A DNA stretch of 64,000 nucleotides from Nigrospora sphaerica (lineage: Eukaryota > Ascomycota > Sordariomycetes > Amphisphaeriales > Apiosporaceae). The stretch spans positions 558,001-622,000 of the forward strand of contig JAGVVL010000018.1 of NCBI GenBank assembly GCA_018287875.1, in the 5' to 3' direction. The position numbers and the translations under genes are program-made. The notes beneath the pieces were generated by a model. The model was not told the DNA's origin. It saw only the letters and a list, made by a program, of their open reading frames with translations, and did no database searches. Numbering within the stretch: position 1 is the first letter of the stretch; every line of letters begins with the position of its first letter. This document shows, piece by piece, positions 22,188 to 33,401 of this stretch.

Positions 22188-23758
22188 TATTATTATTATT
22201 ATTGTTCTTACACCTAGCGACCTATTTAGGCCATGAGGACCCCCTGCGCATCTTAGCCTAGGAAAACCGTTCCGGGCTGACGTCCGGCCGGGTGAAAAAC
22301 CTAGGTTCTGCTGCGTCGCACCGCTTCTATCTGCTCTTTGACCTGCCATACCGAGATCGGGCTCAGCGCGCCCGCTTCCTAGCTGATGAGTTGATTCGCC
22401 AGCTGGAACATGTCCAGCCTGCCCGAGCGGAGTAGCCATCTCGCGATAATTCCTGCTTTTCCTAAGGTGTCGAGTATCCTATCCGTGTCTACCGGTCCTC
22501 CTAGAGCTTGGACGAGATGCTCTCGTCTTTCTCTTTCCCGTGGGCAGAAAACGAGGATGTGCCGGACGGTCTCCCTGCCCTGACTGCAGACGCACCAGGG
22601 GCTGTCGAAGCCTGGGACCCTATGCTTAAAAAGGAAGTCTCGCAACCCAATCTTGCCAGTCCTCGCTTGGACGAGGATGGAGCTCTCGGCCTTATGGAGT
22701 CCCTTATGGAGCTTGAGGACGTGCTTATCTGGCGGCATCTTAGTTGCTGCTAGGGTTCGTGCTGTTCGATTTTGCTGCGCTTGTTGCCATCTTTAAAGCC
22801 AGTCTCTCTCCTCAGCCTTGTGTGCTAAGTCTCCAGCTAGCCATTCGTTTAGCCACCTCTTATAATCGGGAGCGTCGGGGCTTTTCGGTCTGCGCCGGCG
22901 AGTCGGTCTTGTTAGGATCCATCTAGCTGCGCTATCGCATCTCGCTTAGATAAGTGATGCGATACGCGGCTGTTGGAGCCTCTCTTCCGATGCCGCCACC
23001 CTTCTGTTGAGCCACGTGTTTAAGGGGGACACGTAAGCTTCCGTTTCTAGTATTGCGGCGGCCGTGGCTTTGAAAGCTCCTATAACCTTTTGGAGGCACT
23101 CTATTTGGACGTCGTTAAGTGCCTTAGCTTTATTTTTCGAGATCTGGCGGTGCCACTCTGAAGCTCCATAGCCTATCGTAGACCGTACGATAGCTGTATA
23201 GACTTGGCGGGCTCGCTGGAAAGACGCGCCCCATATCGAGCCGGCTATCCGGTCTAGAGCATAGACCTGCGTCGCCATCTTCTTCGATATCGACTGGATG
23301 TGGACGTCCCAGCGGAGGCGTCTATCCACCTGGATGCCAAGGACGCGGCAGGAGTCTTCTGGTTCGATTTCGTGGCCTTCTAAGGCTATCTTTGTGTCCG
23401 GACCTTTCCGTCTTCGAGAGAAGTGGACTAGGTGATATTTCTGGATTGCAAAGGTCATGCCGTGGCTGACTGCCCATTCTTTACAGATCCTGTGAGCGGC
23501 TTCCAGCCGCTCGCAAGTCTGCTCGGGGTCCAAACCGAAGCCCACGAGGTTCGTGTCGTCTGCGAAGGCTATAGTAGCTATTCCTGGTATAGCGCGGAGA
23601 GCCTTATAAAGACCGGCTATATAGAGGCAGAAGAGGATGGGCGATAAGGGTGAGCCCTGCGGGACGCCTGCCGGAACTGGGATCTCGTCCGATTCCTGGC
23701 TGTCGAAGAATAGCGTAGTGGACCGGTTAGATAAGAAGCTTCGGATCCAGCTAATAGT

Positions 23759-24301
23759 CTATATAGGGACCCTTAGCGCTCGCAGGTTAGCGAGGAGCCT
23801 TCCATGGTCGACCGAGTCGAAAGCGCCCGAAATATCCAGCGAAAGAAGGGTTGCTGCGCCTCCATGTTTCCAGGCTGTACGGACTGGGTCCGTTAGCAAC
23901 CGTAAGGCTGTTTCTATGGAGCGGCCTTTCCGGTTGCCCATCTGTTCGTCTGGGAGCAGTCCGTTCTCTTCGGCAAAGCTAGCTAGCCGTTGCGCTAATA
24001 GGCTCTCGATCGCTTTCCCTATAGTGTTAAGCAGCGCGATAGGTCTCCATCCGCCGGCTTGGTGATACTCGTTTGGCTGCTTTCCTGGCTTCCGGAGGAT
24101 AACGGTGACTGCTTTCCGGAACGCTCTTAGATAGTATCCTATATGCCAGCACGCTTCCGCTAGGGAGGCCAAGGCCTGGAAGAGGGGCTTTCCTAAGCGT
24201 TTAAGGAATCCGTTCGGAAGCTGGTCTAGTCCAGGTGCCTTCCACTGGCCTGCCTTAGTAAGGACGTCTTGGACTTGTTCTGCTGTCACCTTGCTGTCCA
24301 T
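23759..24301 (-). pseudogene. L4 reverse transcriptase, surviving palm segment
   Basis: A 180-codon open piece carrying the N-terminal RT region and LSLDISGAFDSVDH. It is terminated by a TGG-to-TAG change at the site where L1 and L7 read Trp. Another surviving piece at 22946-23545 follows the FADD motif, and 22379-22738 contains the C-terminal zinc segment. Confidence 0.8.
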
Positions 24302-25566
24302 ATCGAGAGGCGCTGCGAGCCGGTTCGTTGTTCGGAAGCCGGTGTACGTAGCCTTAGGGAGGGGATAGAACCTCTCTCGGAAGGCCTCTGTTTTCTCCTT
24401 ATGGGTCGTTGCTTCGCCACGCGGTGTGTAGAGTGTAGGGACTGCCGGGGGTAACGGCGGTGCTGCTCCTTCCGTTCTTGCCTATCTCGCGATATTCCAG
24501 ACGCCAGCTGGCTGGCTAGACGCCTCGTGGAGCATATGTCTCCAGGACGCCGTCTTAGCTTCTCGGATTGCTTTCTTCTTTAAGAGAGTTGACTACCGGA
24601 GAGCTCGCTAAGCTACGTCCGTCCTATTGGAAAGCCATATCCGCTGGGCTCTTCGCTCCTTCTCTATAGCTTCTTCTGTCTCGCGGTTCCACCAGGCTTT
24701 GCCTCTCCCTTTAGAGTAGCGGAGGGGGGCAACTAGGTCGGCTATCCGAGTTAATTCCTTAGTTAACGTTTCAGTGTAGCTATCGATTTCTTCTGGTGTC
24801 TCGAGTCGCCCTAGCTGTGGTAGGTATGCCGCTTCTGCCTTCGCCTGGTCATAGTCAGCTGTTTTCCAGCTGCGTCGTGGCCTGTCTTGGCGGTCTGTAT
24901 AGGGTCCAGCCACGCGTATCACCTAGGGGAGGTGATCGGATCCAGCATATGGGGCGTACCCGTCGTAGGCAGTTCGGAGATCGTCCGTGGCCCACGCTAG
25001 GTCGATCGTGGAGTCCATGCACCCTCTTCGAGTCCATGTCGGTGTTCCAGGGGGTGTGATCAGCTGGAGTCTCCAGGATTCTGCTAGCTGGAGCAGCTTA
25101 TCAGCTGCCCTATGGGGTCGGACGTTGTATCCTCCCCAGACAGGGTGGTGGACATTGAAGTCTCCCACGAGGACTGTTCGTCTTGGCTGGGGTTCGGCAT
25201 GGAGGGCTTCGATAGCGGGCAGGTCCGATCTGCTGGTGGACCCAGGGGGAGGCGAGTATATGCAGACGACTGTTATGGGACCGTCTGGTAGTTGGATTGT
25301 GATGTGACACCTATCTGGCTACGCCTTATATATCCACTGCGCTAGGGTGTACTTCTTATTAATATAGATGCATGCCCTACCTCCCTCGGTTATGTAGAGT
25401 AGGTAGTATAGAGAGGATCTCGGGCAGTAAGTGGTCGGCATATTTGGGTTTCGCCAGGGCTCTTGGATAGCCAGGACGTCGTACTCTTCGGAGATGGCAT
25501 CAACTGCCGGGATCTGTGCTTTCTTGCTTTTCTGCGTGTTCCAGTGTAGGATCCTTAGCGCTGTCA

Positions 25567-26082
25567 TGGTCGAGCGTGGATGCTGTTTAGTGTTGACTCC
25601 GGTGTTTCGATGTCCATGTCGTCTATCTCTTCGTGGGTTCTACTGCGGGCTCTGCCGGTGCTTCTAGTACGGCAGCTAGTCGCTCGACGCTTCCGCGGCT
25701 GAACTGTCTGCCAGTCTTCGGCTATTGTCTTAAGGGGTTCTTGCGAGGGCAGTGCGAATCCCTTCGGTCTTGTGACATAAGCAGCCTTAGCAATCTGGAC
25801 CTGCTCTTGGCGGACTGGGCACTCCTTAGACCACGCAGTGTGTGGTCCTCGGCATACTGGACAGCAGTACCGGCTCTTATTCTCGGCTTCTGGGCATTCT
25901 TTATTATCATGCTTTGTTGAAGAGCAGAGCCCGCACCTGCGTGCGTGGCGGCAGACACGGGCGATATGTCCATAACGGTAACAGTGGTAGCATTGCTTAA
26001 GCTGTGCTCCTTCGGCGAAGGGCTCGCATAGATAGTAGCCATACTGCCAAATAAGGCCGTCTCGATATAGCTGTTCCGCTTG
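25567..26082 (-). pseudogene. L4 ORF1 C-terminal part with CCHC zinc knuckles
   Basis: Continues ORF1 after an in-frame TAA (26080-26082) that replaces a probable CAA. It encodes knuckle-like sequences CYHCYRYGHIARVC, CGLCSSTKHDNKEC and CCPVCRGPHTAWSKEC, which bind element RNA in LINE ORF1 proteins. It ends HARP with a TGA overlapping the ORF2 ATG. Confidence 0.8.
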
Positions 26083-26922
26083 TTAAACCGTGGGTACTGC
26101 AATATATAGGGCCGTGACCTTCCTAGACGAGGTCTTAGCGTTGCGAGGTAGCTTGGCCTCTAGTACGTCGATAGGGCCGCCGGGCTGGTTCCGGAGTTGG
26201 ACTCCTAGCTGCCCTTGGTTCGTCTCTATGGCCTCTTTGTTAATGCCATGGGCCACCACCAGGATCTTTCTCTTCTGGATGGAGGCACTCTCTCCGAAGG
26301 CCTCGGCGGTCCAGTTTAGGTCGGCTTTTAGGGCTTGTTTCTCCGCTGCTGTCTTGCATGTGATGGCGTAGTCTCCGCTAGGGAGCTTACGTGCTGCTAC
26401 TGCTGCCTCTCTCCCTGCGGCGGTGTTGATCTTGCGAACGATCTCTACGTAGGTGCGTCCTTCTGTCTCTGTAGCCTTGACGGTGATCTCTCGTTCCTGA
26501 CGGGGAGGGAGCGCCTTAGCTATCTGAGGGGCTCTAAGTGAGGGAGCGGCGGTTATGGCGGTGGCAGCGGCAGCGTATGTCTTAGGAGCCTTAATGTGCT
26601 TGTGGATGGCCTGAAGCGTGTTCTCGATGGCATCGATGCGTCTCTCGATGCTAGTCTGGTTGTCTGGTTCCTTAGCTGCCGCCTCGAGGACCGGGATGGC
26701 GGCTTGTACGGCTGCGACTAAGGTGGCAACGTCGGAATCACCAGCTAAGAAGCGTCTAAGGCTGTTTACGGTGCTGCGAATGGCTTCTGGACTGCGTCCA
26801 GGTGCCGTGTTGCTGCTTGGCGATGGCGTACGCGAGTCTGGAGGCGACGGCTCGGGTGGTGGGGCGGGACGTTGGGGGTTCCCGCCACCCGCGCTTTGCC
26901 TCGAGGGTGGTGGATCGACCAT
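26083..26922 (-). CDS. L4 ORF1 protein (gag-like), N-terminal 279 codons
   Basis: Starts at ATG 26922. Proline-rich N-terminus, an Ala-rich helical region (VATLVAAVQAAIPVLEAA, then IERRIDAIENTLQAIHKHI, possibly coiled coil) and an RNA-binding-like middle domain (ITVKATETEGRTYVEIV). It forms the ribonucleoprotein with LINE RNA. The stop at 26083 is probably RIP-made; the zinc knuckles lie beyond it. This is the only ORF1 N-terminus in the window. Confidence 0.75.
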   Translation of the reverse strand: MVDPPPSRQSAGGGNPQRPAPPPEPSPPDSRTPSPSSNTAPGRSPEAIRSTVNSLRRFLAGDSDVATLVAAVQAAIPVLEAAAKEPDNQTSIERRIDAIENTLQAIHKHIKAPKTYAAAATAITAAPSLRAPQIAKALPPRQEREITVKATETEGRTYVEIVRKINTAAGREAAVAARKLPSGDYAITCKTAAEKQALKADLNWTAEAFGESASIQKRKILVVAHGINKEAIETNQGQLGVQLRNQPGGPIDVLEAKLPRNAKTSSRKVTALYIAVPTV

Positions 26923-27334
26923 TTCTAGGGTAAATGGGGCCCTAGGAACAGTTTCCGGGCTATCCGGTGGGTTTCAGAGTCGTGGTTGTGAAGTTATCGC
27001 CGTGTGGGGTCGGTTTCGAGAAGTTTTTTGCAAGCTTCGCCCTGGCATATTGGTTTACCAGGCATGGAGTACGGATTGGTTCCCGTCTCCTGAATAAACC
27101 CCTGGTAGGGACGACGGACTTTTGTCTCGACCCTTGGCCCCGAGAGGCGGCCTTTCGTGCCCCATAGCCTCTGCTAAAACCTAGTATAAGAAGGACGCGA
27201 TAGTAAGGGTCTTGGTGTCTTGTCAAGAGCCCAATGTCAGCCTTCTCCTTGGGCCGACATCGACGACTTAATCCTTTCGATACCTACATTGCTGACCGGC
27301 TTTCCCTATCCTCTGCATTGGGTCCCCCGTCACT

Positions 27335-29187
27335 ATGTCGGCACCCTCACACGCGCCTGTGAGCCATACGGCTCAGGAACTCGGGCAATGGATACCTAAA
27401 GGGCTGGCGAAGCCTATCCCTGTTTTCATTGCCCTCCTCCTTGTTGCTCTGACGTGGATATCCCTCGGCAACTCCCAGTCGCACCTAAAACACGTGCCAC
27501 TCGTTAACCCCCCGAAGTCGGTCCTAATAACGACTGCGGCGATCAAGGTTCGTATTTTCTCTGCTTCACTATATTTCCGCAATGTGAGAGTGCTAACACA
27601 ACATTTCTAGCGTGACTTCCTACATAGAGCCACGGACATCATTCGCCGCGCCCGAATTCTTTATCCCGGCAAGCCATTCCGATTGCTAACCAACCTGGGA
27701 CCCCTGGTCATACTGCCACCCGAATTCGCAGACGAGATCCGTAACAGCCCAGAGTTGGACTTCATGGCGAGCATATACCAGGGACGTCTAACCCTTTCCC
27801 GTGGCTGGCGCGCTTTAGCTGACATATGGCAGGACTTCCACGGAAATATTCCCGGCTTTCAAGGAACATCGTCCGGTGCCAGTGGTGATGGAATCTTGAC
27901 CAGCGTCGTCCGGAAAGCCTTAACCAAGTCGCTCGCCAAGGTCACCAAGCCGTTGGCCGAAGAAACCAGCCAGTCCCTCTTAGTAAACTTGGGCGAATCT
28001 AAAGGTACGTATAATCTGCCATAGGCGACCGCTCCCGGTGGCACGTAGTGTACTAATTTTTTGGACACAGAATGGCAGACGGTTAACCTAAACGACTTCA
28101 TGCTTGACGTTGTCTCGCGCGTGTCCTCACGCGTCTTCCTCGGCGAGGAAATGTGTTGCAACGTAGACTGGCTCCGCGTTACTAAAACCTACACCAGCCT
28201 ATGCTTTACTGAAGCCTTCAAGCTGAATGTGGTGCCGCCCGTGCTCCGGCCCTTGGTCCACTGGTTCATGCCATTGATACGGGATCTACGGGCCCTCGTA
28301 ACCGAAGCTAAAGCGCTCGTCGGCGCTGTGGTCGAGGCACGGCTACGGCAAAAGGCCGAGGCAGCTGCCCGGGGAGAGCCCGTACCCCAGTTTGACGACT
28401 GCCTTGAGTGGGCCGAGGCCGAAGCTAAAGGTCGGCTATACGACCCGGCCTTCTTCCAGCTTAACGTCGCCGTCGCCGCTATACATACTACTACCGACCT
28501 CGCCTCGCGCGTCCTTTTAGACCTAGCTGACCGCCCTGAGCTTATCGCAGACCTCCGCACCGAGGTAACTAAGGCGCTACGCGACGAGGGCTGGAAGAAG
28601 GCAGCCCTATATAATATGAAGCTGCTCGACAGTACTATTAAGGAGAGCCAGAGACTTAAACCCGGCGGTATTAGTAAGTCCCTCCTCACCCACCTATTTC
28701 CTAACCAGGCCCCCTATATCAGTAGATAGACTAACGATAATACTCTACACCCTCGATGCGCCGTCTAGTGATGAAGCCTATCACTCTATCTAGTGGCCTT
28801 AACCTTAAGCCCGGTGACAAGCCTGTCGTGGATTCTGAGATGGCTATGCGGGACTCGGCGGTGCACACCGACCCGGAGACGTACGATCCGCGGCGGTTCC
28901 TGCGGTGGCGTGAGCAGCCGGGGCGTGAGAACCGGGCGCAACTGGTCTCGACGTCGCCGGAGCACCTCGCCTTCGGCCACGGCGAGCACGCCTGCCCTGG
29001 CCGCTTCTTTGCCGCTAACGAGATCAAGATTATCCTCTGCCACATCCTGCTCCAGTATGACTGGAAACTCGACCCCGGCTCCCCCACGGACCCCCTTATC
29101 GTCGGCATGGAGCTTCTACTCCATCCCGCGGCACAGCTGCAGTTTCGCCGTCGGGCGAACCCCGGATTCGACATCGATTCAGTCTGA
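27335..29187 (+). CDS. Cytochrome P450 monooxygenase, four exons, last acceptor non-consensus
   Basis: Exons 27335-27547, 27611-28004, 28071-28673 and 28751-29187 join in frame to 548 residues. The N-terminal membrane anchor is PVFIALLLVALTWISLG. An I-helix-like segment AAIHTTTDLASRVLLDLA, the ExxR motif ESQRLKP, and the haem loop FGHGEHACPGRFF (Cys about 485) mark a class II microsomal P450; overall it resembles fungal terpenoid-type P450s such as ent-kaurene oxidase-like enzymes. Introns 1 and 2 have CTAAC-type branch points and tag/cag acceptors. Intron 3 (28674-28750) starts gtaagt and has actaac, but where the frame requires an acceptor the bases are AC, not AG; splicing at nearby AGs hits stops. 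It may be a pseudogene, a noncanonical GT-AC intron or a sequence error. No biosynthetic partner gene is nearby. Confidence 0.75.
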
Positions 29188-30489
29188 TCTAGCTCTGGTG
29201 GGAGCGACTTTGTGCGGAGGGTGTTGGGGCATAGTAACAAGCAGCTCGGGCTAGGCAGGTAATTTTACAGCGTTTATAAAAAGCAGTCTCAAGTAGGCGA
29301 TAGTATGAAACCCCTTGTCACGGTCCCAGCATGCGTGATTCTGAAAACGGAAACTTCACACTTAGCCTGTTTGATGCGCCGTCGAGCAGCATGTTGGACA
29401 CGCCCTGAACCGCAGATTCCTAGCAGCAATTTATGGCTGACGAGGGCCTCTCGGCCAAGTCGTGTAGCCGGCGTGGCACCAGGGACGCGAGCTCATCGGC
29501 CATGTTGGCGAGGGACGATGACACGGGCGCGGCCGATGCGCACCGGGCCACCGAGCCGGGAATTAGGGTGCACTCGTTCGGTGACGGTTGAGTCGAAAGA
29601 AACTGCCGGCTGCTGCCTTATCCTAATGACCCTCCTACCCGGTATGCGGTAGTCGATCTATGCGAGCGGCAAGCTAAAGGGTTAGGCCGTCCCATCTCGG
29701 CCGCCATCGGTCCACCTGGGCGCTATCTTTCGCTCGAGGGGGTGTGCAAAGAGACAGGGCGCGGGCCCCGAAGCTAAAATTCTGAATTCATCGGGATCCC
29801 GGACCTGCGGACCAGGAAATACTGTCTACATTCCACGCACTCGTACACGCCATCAACCACAGCTACATTTTGAACCCCAAGGGTATTTCTTGTACGTTCA
29901 GAAATCACCGTCCTTCGGGCTTCATAGCCAGTTCCTAGGTCAAACGGTGGACCGTTTTGTATCGATGGCATGGGTGAACCATTGCACCTGTCCTCATCAT
30001 GGACTAGGTCCGCACCGAACTTGGGAGCCTTTGGCGAGCTTTCATCGCCGACCTAAGCGCATCGAGGATAGGCGACTGCATATCTAAGAGCACGCACCAT
30101 AACAGAAGACCAAGTGGGTTTTCCCACTTGCCATAAGGGCTCACCCTGCGGCAGGAGTGTGCTGGGTTCCTCCTTTATATCTAATGCCAATTTTCCTTAT
30201 GAGGAATTCTCAAGGACGAGAACTATCTTTTAATTCATCGAAGAGAGATCTTATCACCAATAAAAGACTCCTGCCTTTCTTATATATTCGTAACGACGAC
30301 TTCGTAGTGCGGGTTCCATTATGATCTGCGGGTCGTATGCAGGGATTCCCTTGGTCCTTCTAGGACGGGGATCAACCTATCGCACACCTAGCCTCTAGTG
30401 CCTATGCCCCAGGATTTGGTCTATCACCTGATGCCCTTCCGCCGAGTAGTTGGCAACGAATTCGTTCCCCCAGGGCTGCATGAAGGTGT
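29188..30489. other. Intergenic region, possible decayed gene
   Basis: No intact gene. A minus-strand stretch at about 29430-29580 has protein-like composition (LANMADELASLVPRRLHDLA) without a start, suggesting a remnant. The rest shows only short frames. Confidence 0.35.
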
Positions 30490-31215
30490 CTAGCGGAGGT
30501 CAGCGATTATGGGAACTAGCATGAGAGACCAAGGTTCGTCCGTACCGTATGTAGTGGCCGGCTTGGTTCGGCATAGCCACACGAATGTATCGTTTACCCC
30601 GGCGGTGAAATTGACCTTGGGAAACGCCTCGACGACGGCGTTGTACGTCTCGTTGGACACGCCGCCCAGCGGGCCGCTGAAGTCCATGAGGATGCCGCGG
30701 CCGACGGCGTGGACGACGGGCTCCTTGTAGGCGTAGATGCTCTCCTGGGTGTGCAGGGCGATGGCGTCCCAGACAAGCTGGACGCGGCGCGAGTCCCAGC
30801 CGGCGCGGCGGGCGAGGAAGTCGCGCGCGGCGACGGCGCCGTCGACCTCGAAGCGTCGGTCCGCGCTGACGACGGGCGAGCCGGGCGTCTGATCCCAGCC
30901 GAGGTCGTGCAGGATGGAGGCGACGGCCAGCACCTCGCCGTCGACGCCCGCCCCGAGCGTCGCGTTCTGCGCCGCCAGCGCCGCACCGTACAACCAGCCA
31001 CGCATCACGTGGTTCCACGTCACCTCGCTGCTCGAGTACTGGCGCGCGAACGCGAGCGCCTCGCGCACCACCGCGCTGTCGGCCACCGTAATGTTGGCGA
31101 TGGTGCGAGTGGGATAGGGCGTCGCGGTCGGGAGGGCCGTAGGGAGGTACAGTTGCGTCGAAGATGAAACGTGGAGGGCCAGGGCCCCGAGACGTAGGAG
31201 AATGCTTCCCTTCAT
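30490..31215 (-). CDS. Secreted HD-domain protein, cyanamide-hydratase-like
   Basis: The ATG at 31215 is preferred (an in-frame ATG at 31272 would add 19 residues before the signal peptide). It gives 241 residues beginning with a secretory signal (GSILLRLGALALHVSSS). Conserved HD-superfamily metal ligands are visible: His in WNHVMRGWLYG, the His-Asp pair in ASILHDLGWD, and His in AIALHTQESIYAY. The order H...HD...H and the GWLYG context resemble fungal cyanamide-hydratase/urea-related HD proteins. These are metal-dependent hydrolases or hydratases; the substrate is not predictable. Intronless, with several N-glycosylation sequons (NIT, NAT, NET). Confidence 0.78.
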   Translation of the reverse strand: MKGSILLRLGALALHVSSSTQLYLPTALPTATPYPTRTIANITVADSAVVREALAFARQYSSSEVTWNHVMRGWLYGAALAAQNATLGAGVDGEVLAVASILHDLGWDQTPGSPVVSADRRFEVDGAVAARDFLARRAGWDSRRVQLVWDAIALHTQESIYAYKEPVVHAVGRGILMDFSGPLGGVSNETYNAVVEAFPKVNFTAGVNDTFVWLCRTKPATTYGTDEPWSLMLVPIIADLR

Positions 31216-33401
31216 ATTGATGGTTCGTATGGTCTTGTGGAAAGTTGTTGGGCGTTGCAATAGAGTACTCAAAACGGCGCGATGGAATGTGTGTGAATTA
31301 ACTAACAGTTTCCTTGGTCCCCAGGATGCCCTTCTTATAAGAGTACGTGTCTACGACATGCTGGCAGAGAGCAAAGACTCACTGCATGTGAACACAATAC
31401 TTGGGAACTCCCATGATGATTGATTAATAATTCTTACTGTGGGGGATCGCATCTTCCAATACACCTCGGAGTTTGCTTCATAATCACTGCAGCGTCATAA
31501 TTGAGTGGCGGGCTGGTTGGTGGTTTTGGTGCCCTAGAAAACCATTGGACTCGCCCCCAATAGCCTATGGGCGTCACGAATGCGGTTTAGTGAAGACTCC
31601 AACATCGTACCGTAACTCCGGCCGCTCCCGGAGAAACCACCAGCCCCACTCTGTCACTGGAGCCGTCGTATCAATTTCGGTGGCCGATTTCACTTCAATG
31701 TGTCCTTGCCCTCATTATATCAATACTGCCACTTTGTATGCTTCCGAGGGAGAGGACCAGGGGCAGCTTCGCTGGACAGAGAAAGTCCCAAATCCCACCT
31801 TCAACCCCACACTGGGAACGAGGAGGCGAATGGTACCATGTGTGTTCGGTTGAAGCACGCGATACCGCGATGGCTCGCATCTCGTATGCGTTCTTCGTAT
31901 TCCCAAGATCAGGCAACCCGACAGAGCCACGGGGTGGGAGAACGTATAACCAGATCGGCAACAGAAGCCGCCGCAACCCCGGGTCGCGTCTAAGCCTTCT
32001 TCGGCCCGCTATGACCGTTTTGGAAGGGGGTTCCCCGCGACACGATTCGGTGTTACCTGTAAGGAGGTCGTCTGGTTTGAATTGAGTTTGGCATGTTCCA
32101 GCGATCGCAGCATTGGGGGAAGGGTAGATGGCTGGTTAAAGTTTTTTGGGTGGCAGAGCGCAGTTCGGCATGTTCCATAGCGGGGTCTCAGGGGCTTCCG
32201 CGCCTAGGGGGCATGGTGAATTCCCAATGGGCTATCAGGCCAACCTAGCTGAATGCCATCCTATCTTTACCGAACACCTCAATTCCGGCGGCAAATGTTG
32301 CCATACAGGAACTAAAGTTTGTGCTGCGCCTTTGCCATGCTCGGTTTATAAATAGAGGGTGGATGGGATGGGATGGGTCGGTGGTGTTTTAAGCATACAT
32401 GGGGAAAACTGGTTCGGCCTACGGAAGCTTGGTGTGGACCCTGGGCTTTGGCGCTGCGGCTGCGACCGTTGGATCGCGTACGTTCCATGGCATTGCATAG
32501 CCATTGACAGCCTCCCGGCGGAGCCATGGCTGACAGCTTCTCTTCCATCTCTTTGGCCTATTTGGGACTCGCTGACGGCTGAAACGTCATGCGCAGGGCC
32601 GGCCCCGGTTCGCGACTGGTTGATCGTCAATGCTTGTTCAACTTGGCGGGCGGACCGCTTAAGGCGATCAGATTTTGTGGGGTAGGGGTCCCGGTCTGCG
32701 GCTCTGCTTGCATGCCGTTGACAAGCCTCCTTCTACCCGTCACCATTCCCATTCTATTTTCTCCATCGCTATCACCATCCCATCTTCTCCGCTCTGTCTT
32801 CCTAGGGAAGTGACTGAGGACGCACGGCCCTGCACCCACGCTCGTACCTTTTCAGCCTCGTGACTCCGCCCTCTGCCATCTTGTCCTCGGCATGAACGGC
32901 CCCTCTGCTGGCCTCTTCTAGCCACTGTTTAGGCACCCGCCATGTCACGTTGGCTCGACCCCATGCCCTGCTTAGAGTCCCAATCTGGCAATTTAGATGC
33001 TTTCTATTAACAGCGCCGCAGCCGGGCCTCGAGTCACGATGCTGGCTTCCAGTTCCACACGCCGTTTCACCAAGAACTCATGCCCGCCAACAGCACCACG
33101 ATCGTGCCCGCGTCCCTGTACTCGGGAAGACCGACGAGAGCCTCAATCGTGATCCAGACCGCGTTCCTCGGAGAGCCGCAACCGCCGATGTCACGGTTGT
33201 TGTATATAAGATGCCCCGAAGTCGCCCATCTAGTGTCTCTGTTTGTCATCAGCATCTTCATTTTCAGCTTCTCTCACCTTCACCACAAACAAACATCCCC
33301 GCGCTAGTCGCCTTCGCTTCTTCTTTCCCCTATTCCTTCGATTCTTCACTGCCCACCGCTTTTCCCTTCCACCCCGTCCACTTTTCCACCCAACCGCCAC
33401 C
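31216..33401. other. Intergenic region with promoter of the Cys-rich gene
   Basis: About 2.2 kb without a convincing gene; open frames near 31.5-32.1 kb and 32.3-33.0 kb overlap one another on both strands and lack domains. A TATA element (tatataag, 33203-33210) followed by a long CT-rich leader (33270-33395) precedes the ATG at 33402, a typical strong fungal promoter layout. Confidence 0.5.

Larger units (their letters stand above)
22188..27240 (-). mobile_element. LINE copy L4, near full length, RIP-mutated
   Basis: The most complete copy: (TTA)n tail at 22188-22203, 3' UTR, ORF2 (RT and endonuclease, broken by RIP stops), ORF1 (26922 downward) and what looks like a 5' UTR to about 27240. 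The 5' border is uncertain because no second full-length copy is present. Stops such as TAG for TGG at about 23760 and TAA for CAA at 26080-26082 fit RIP. Total length is about 5 kb. The P450 ATG lies about 95 bases beyond the estimated 5' end. Confidence 0.85.

Noticed and set aside
30500..31018. 172- and 135-codon Arg-rich frames on the minus strand and 152 codons on the plus strand
   Set aside because: All overlap the HD-domain gene in other frames; extreme Arg bias is typical of shifted reading of GC3-rich codons.
27335..31215. P450 plus neighbours as a secondary-metabolite cluster
   Set aside because: No terpene, polyketide or peptide synthase, transporter or cluster regulator is nearby; the next gene is a secreted HD protein.
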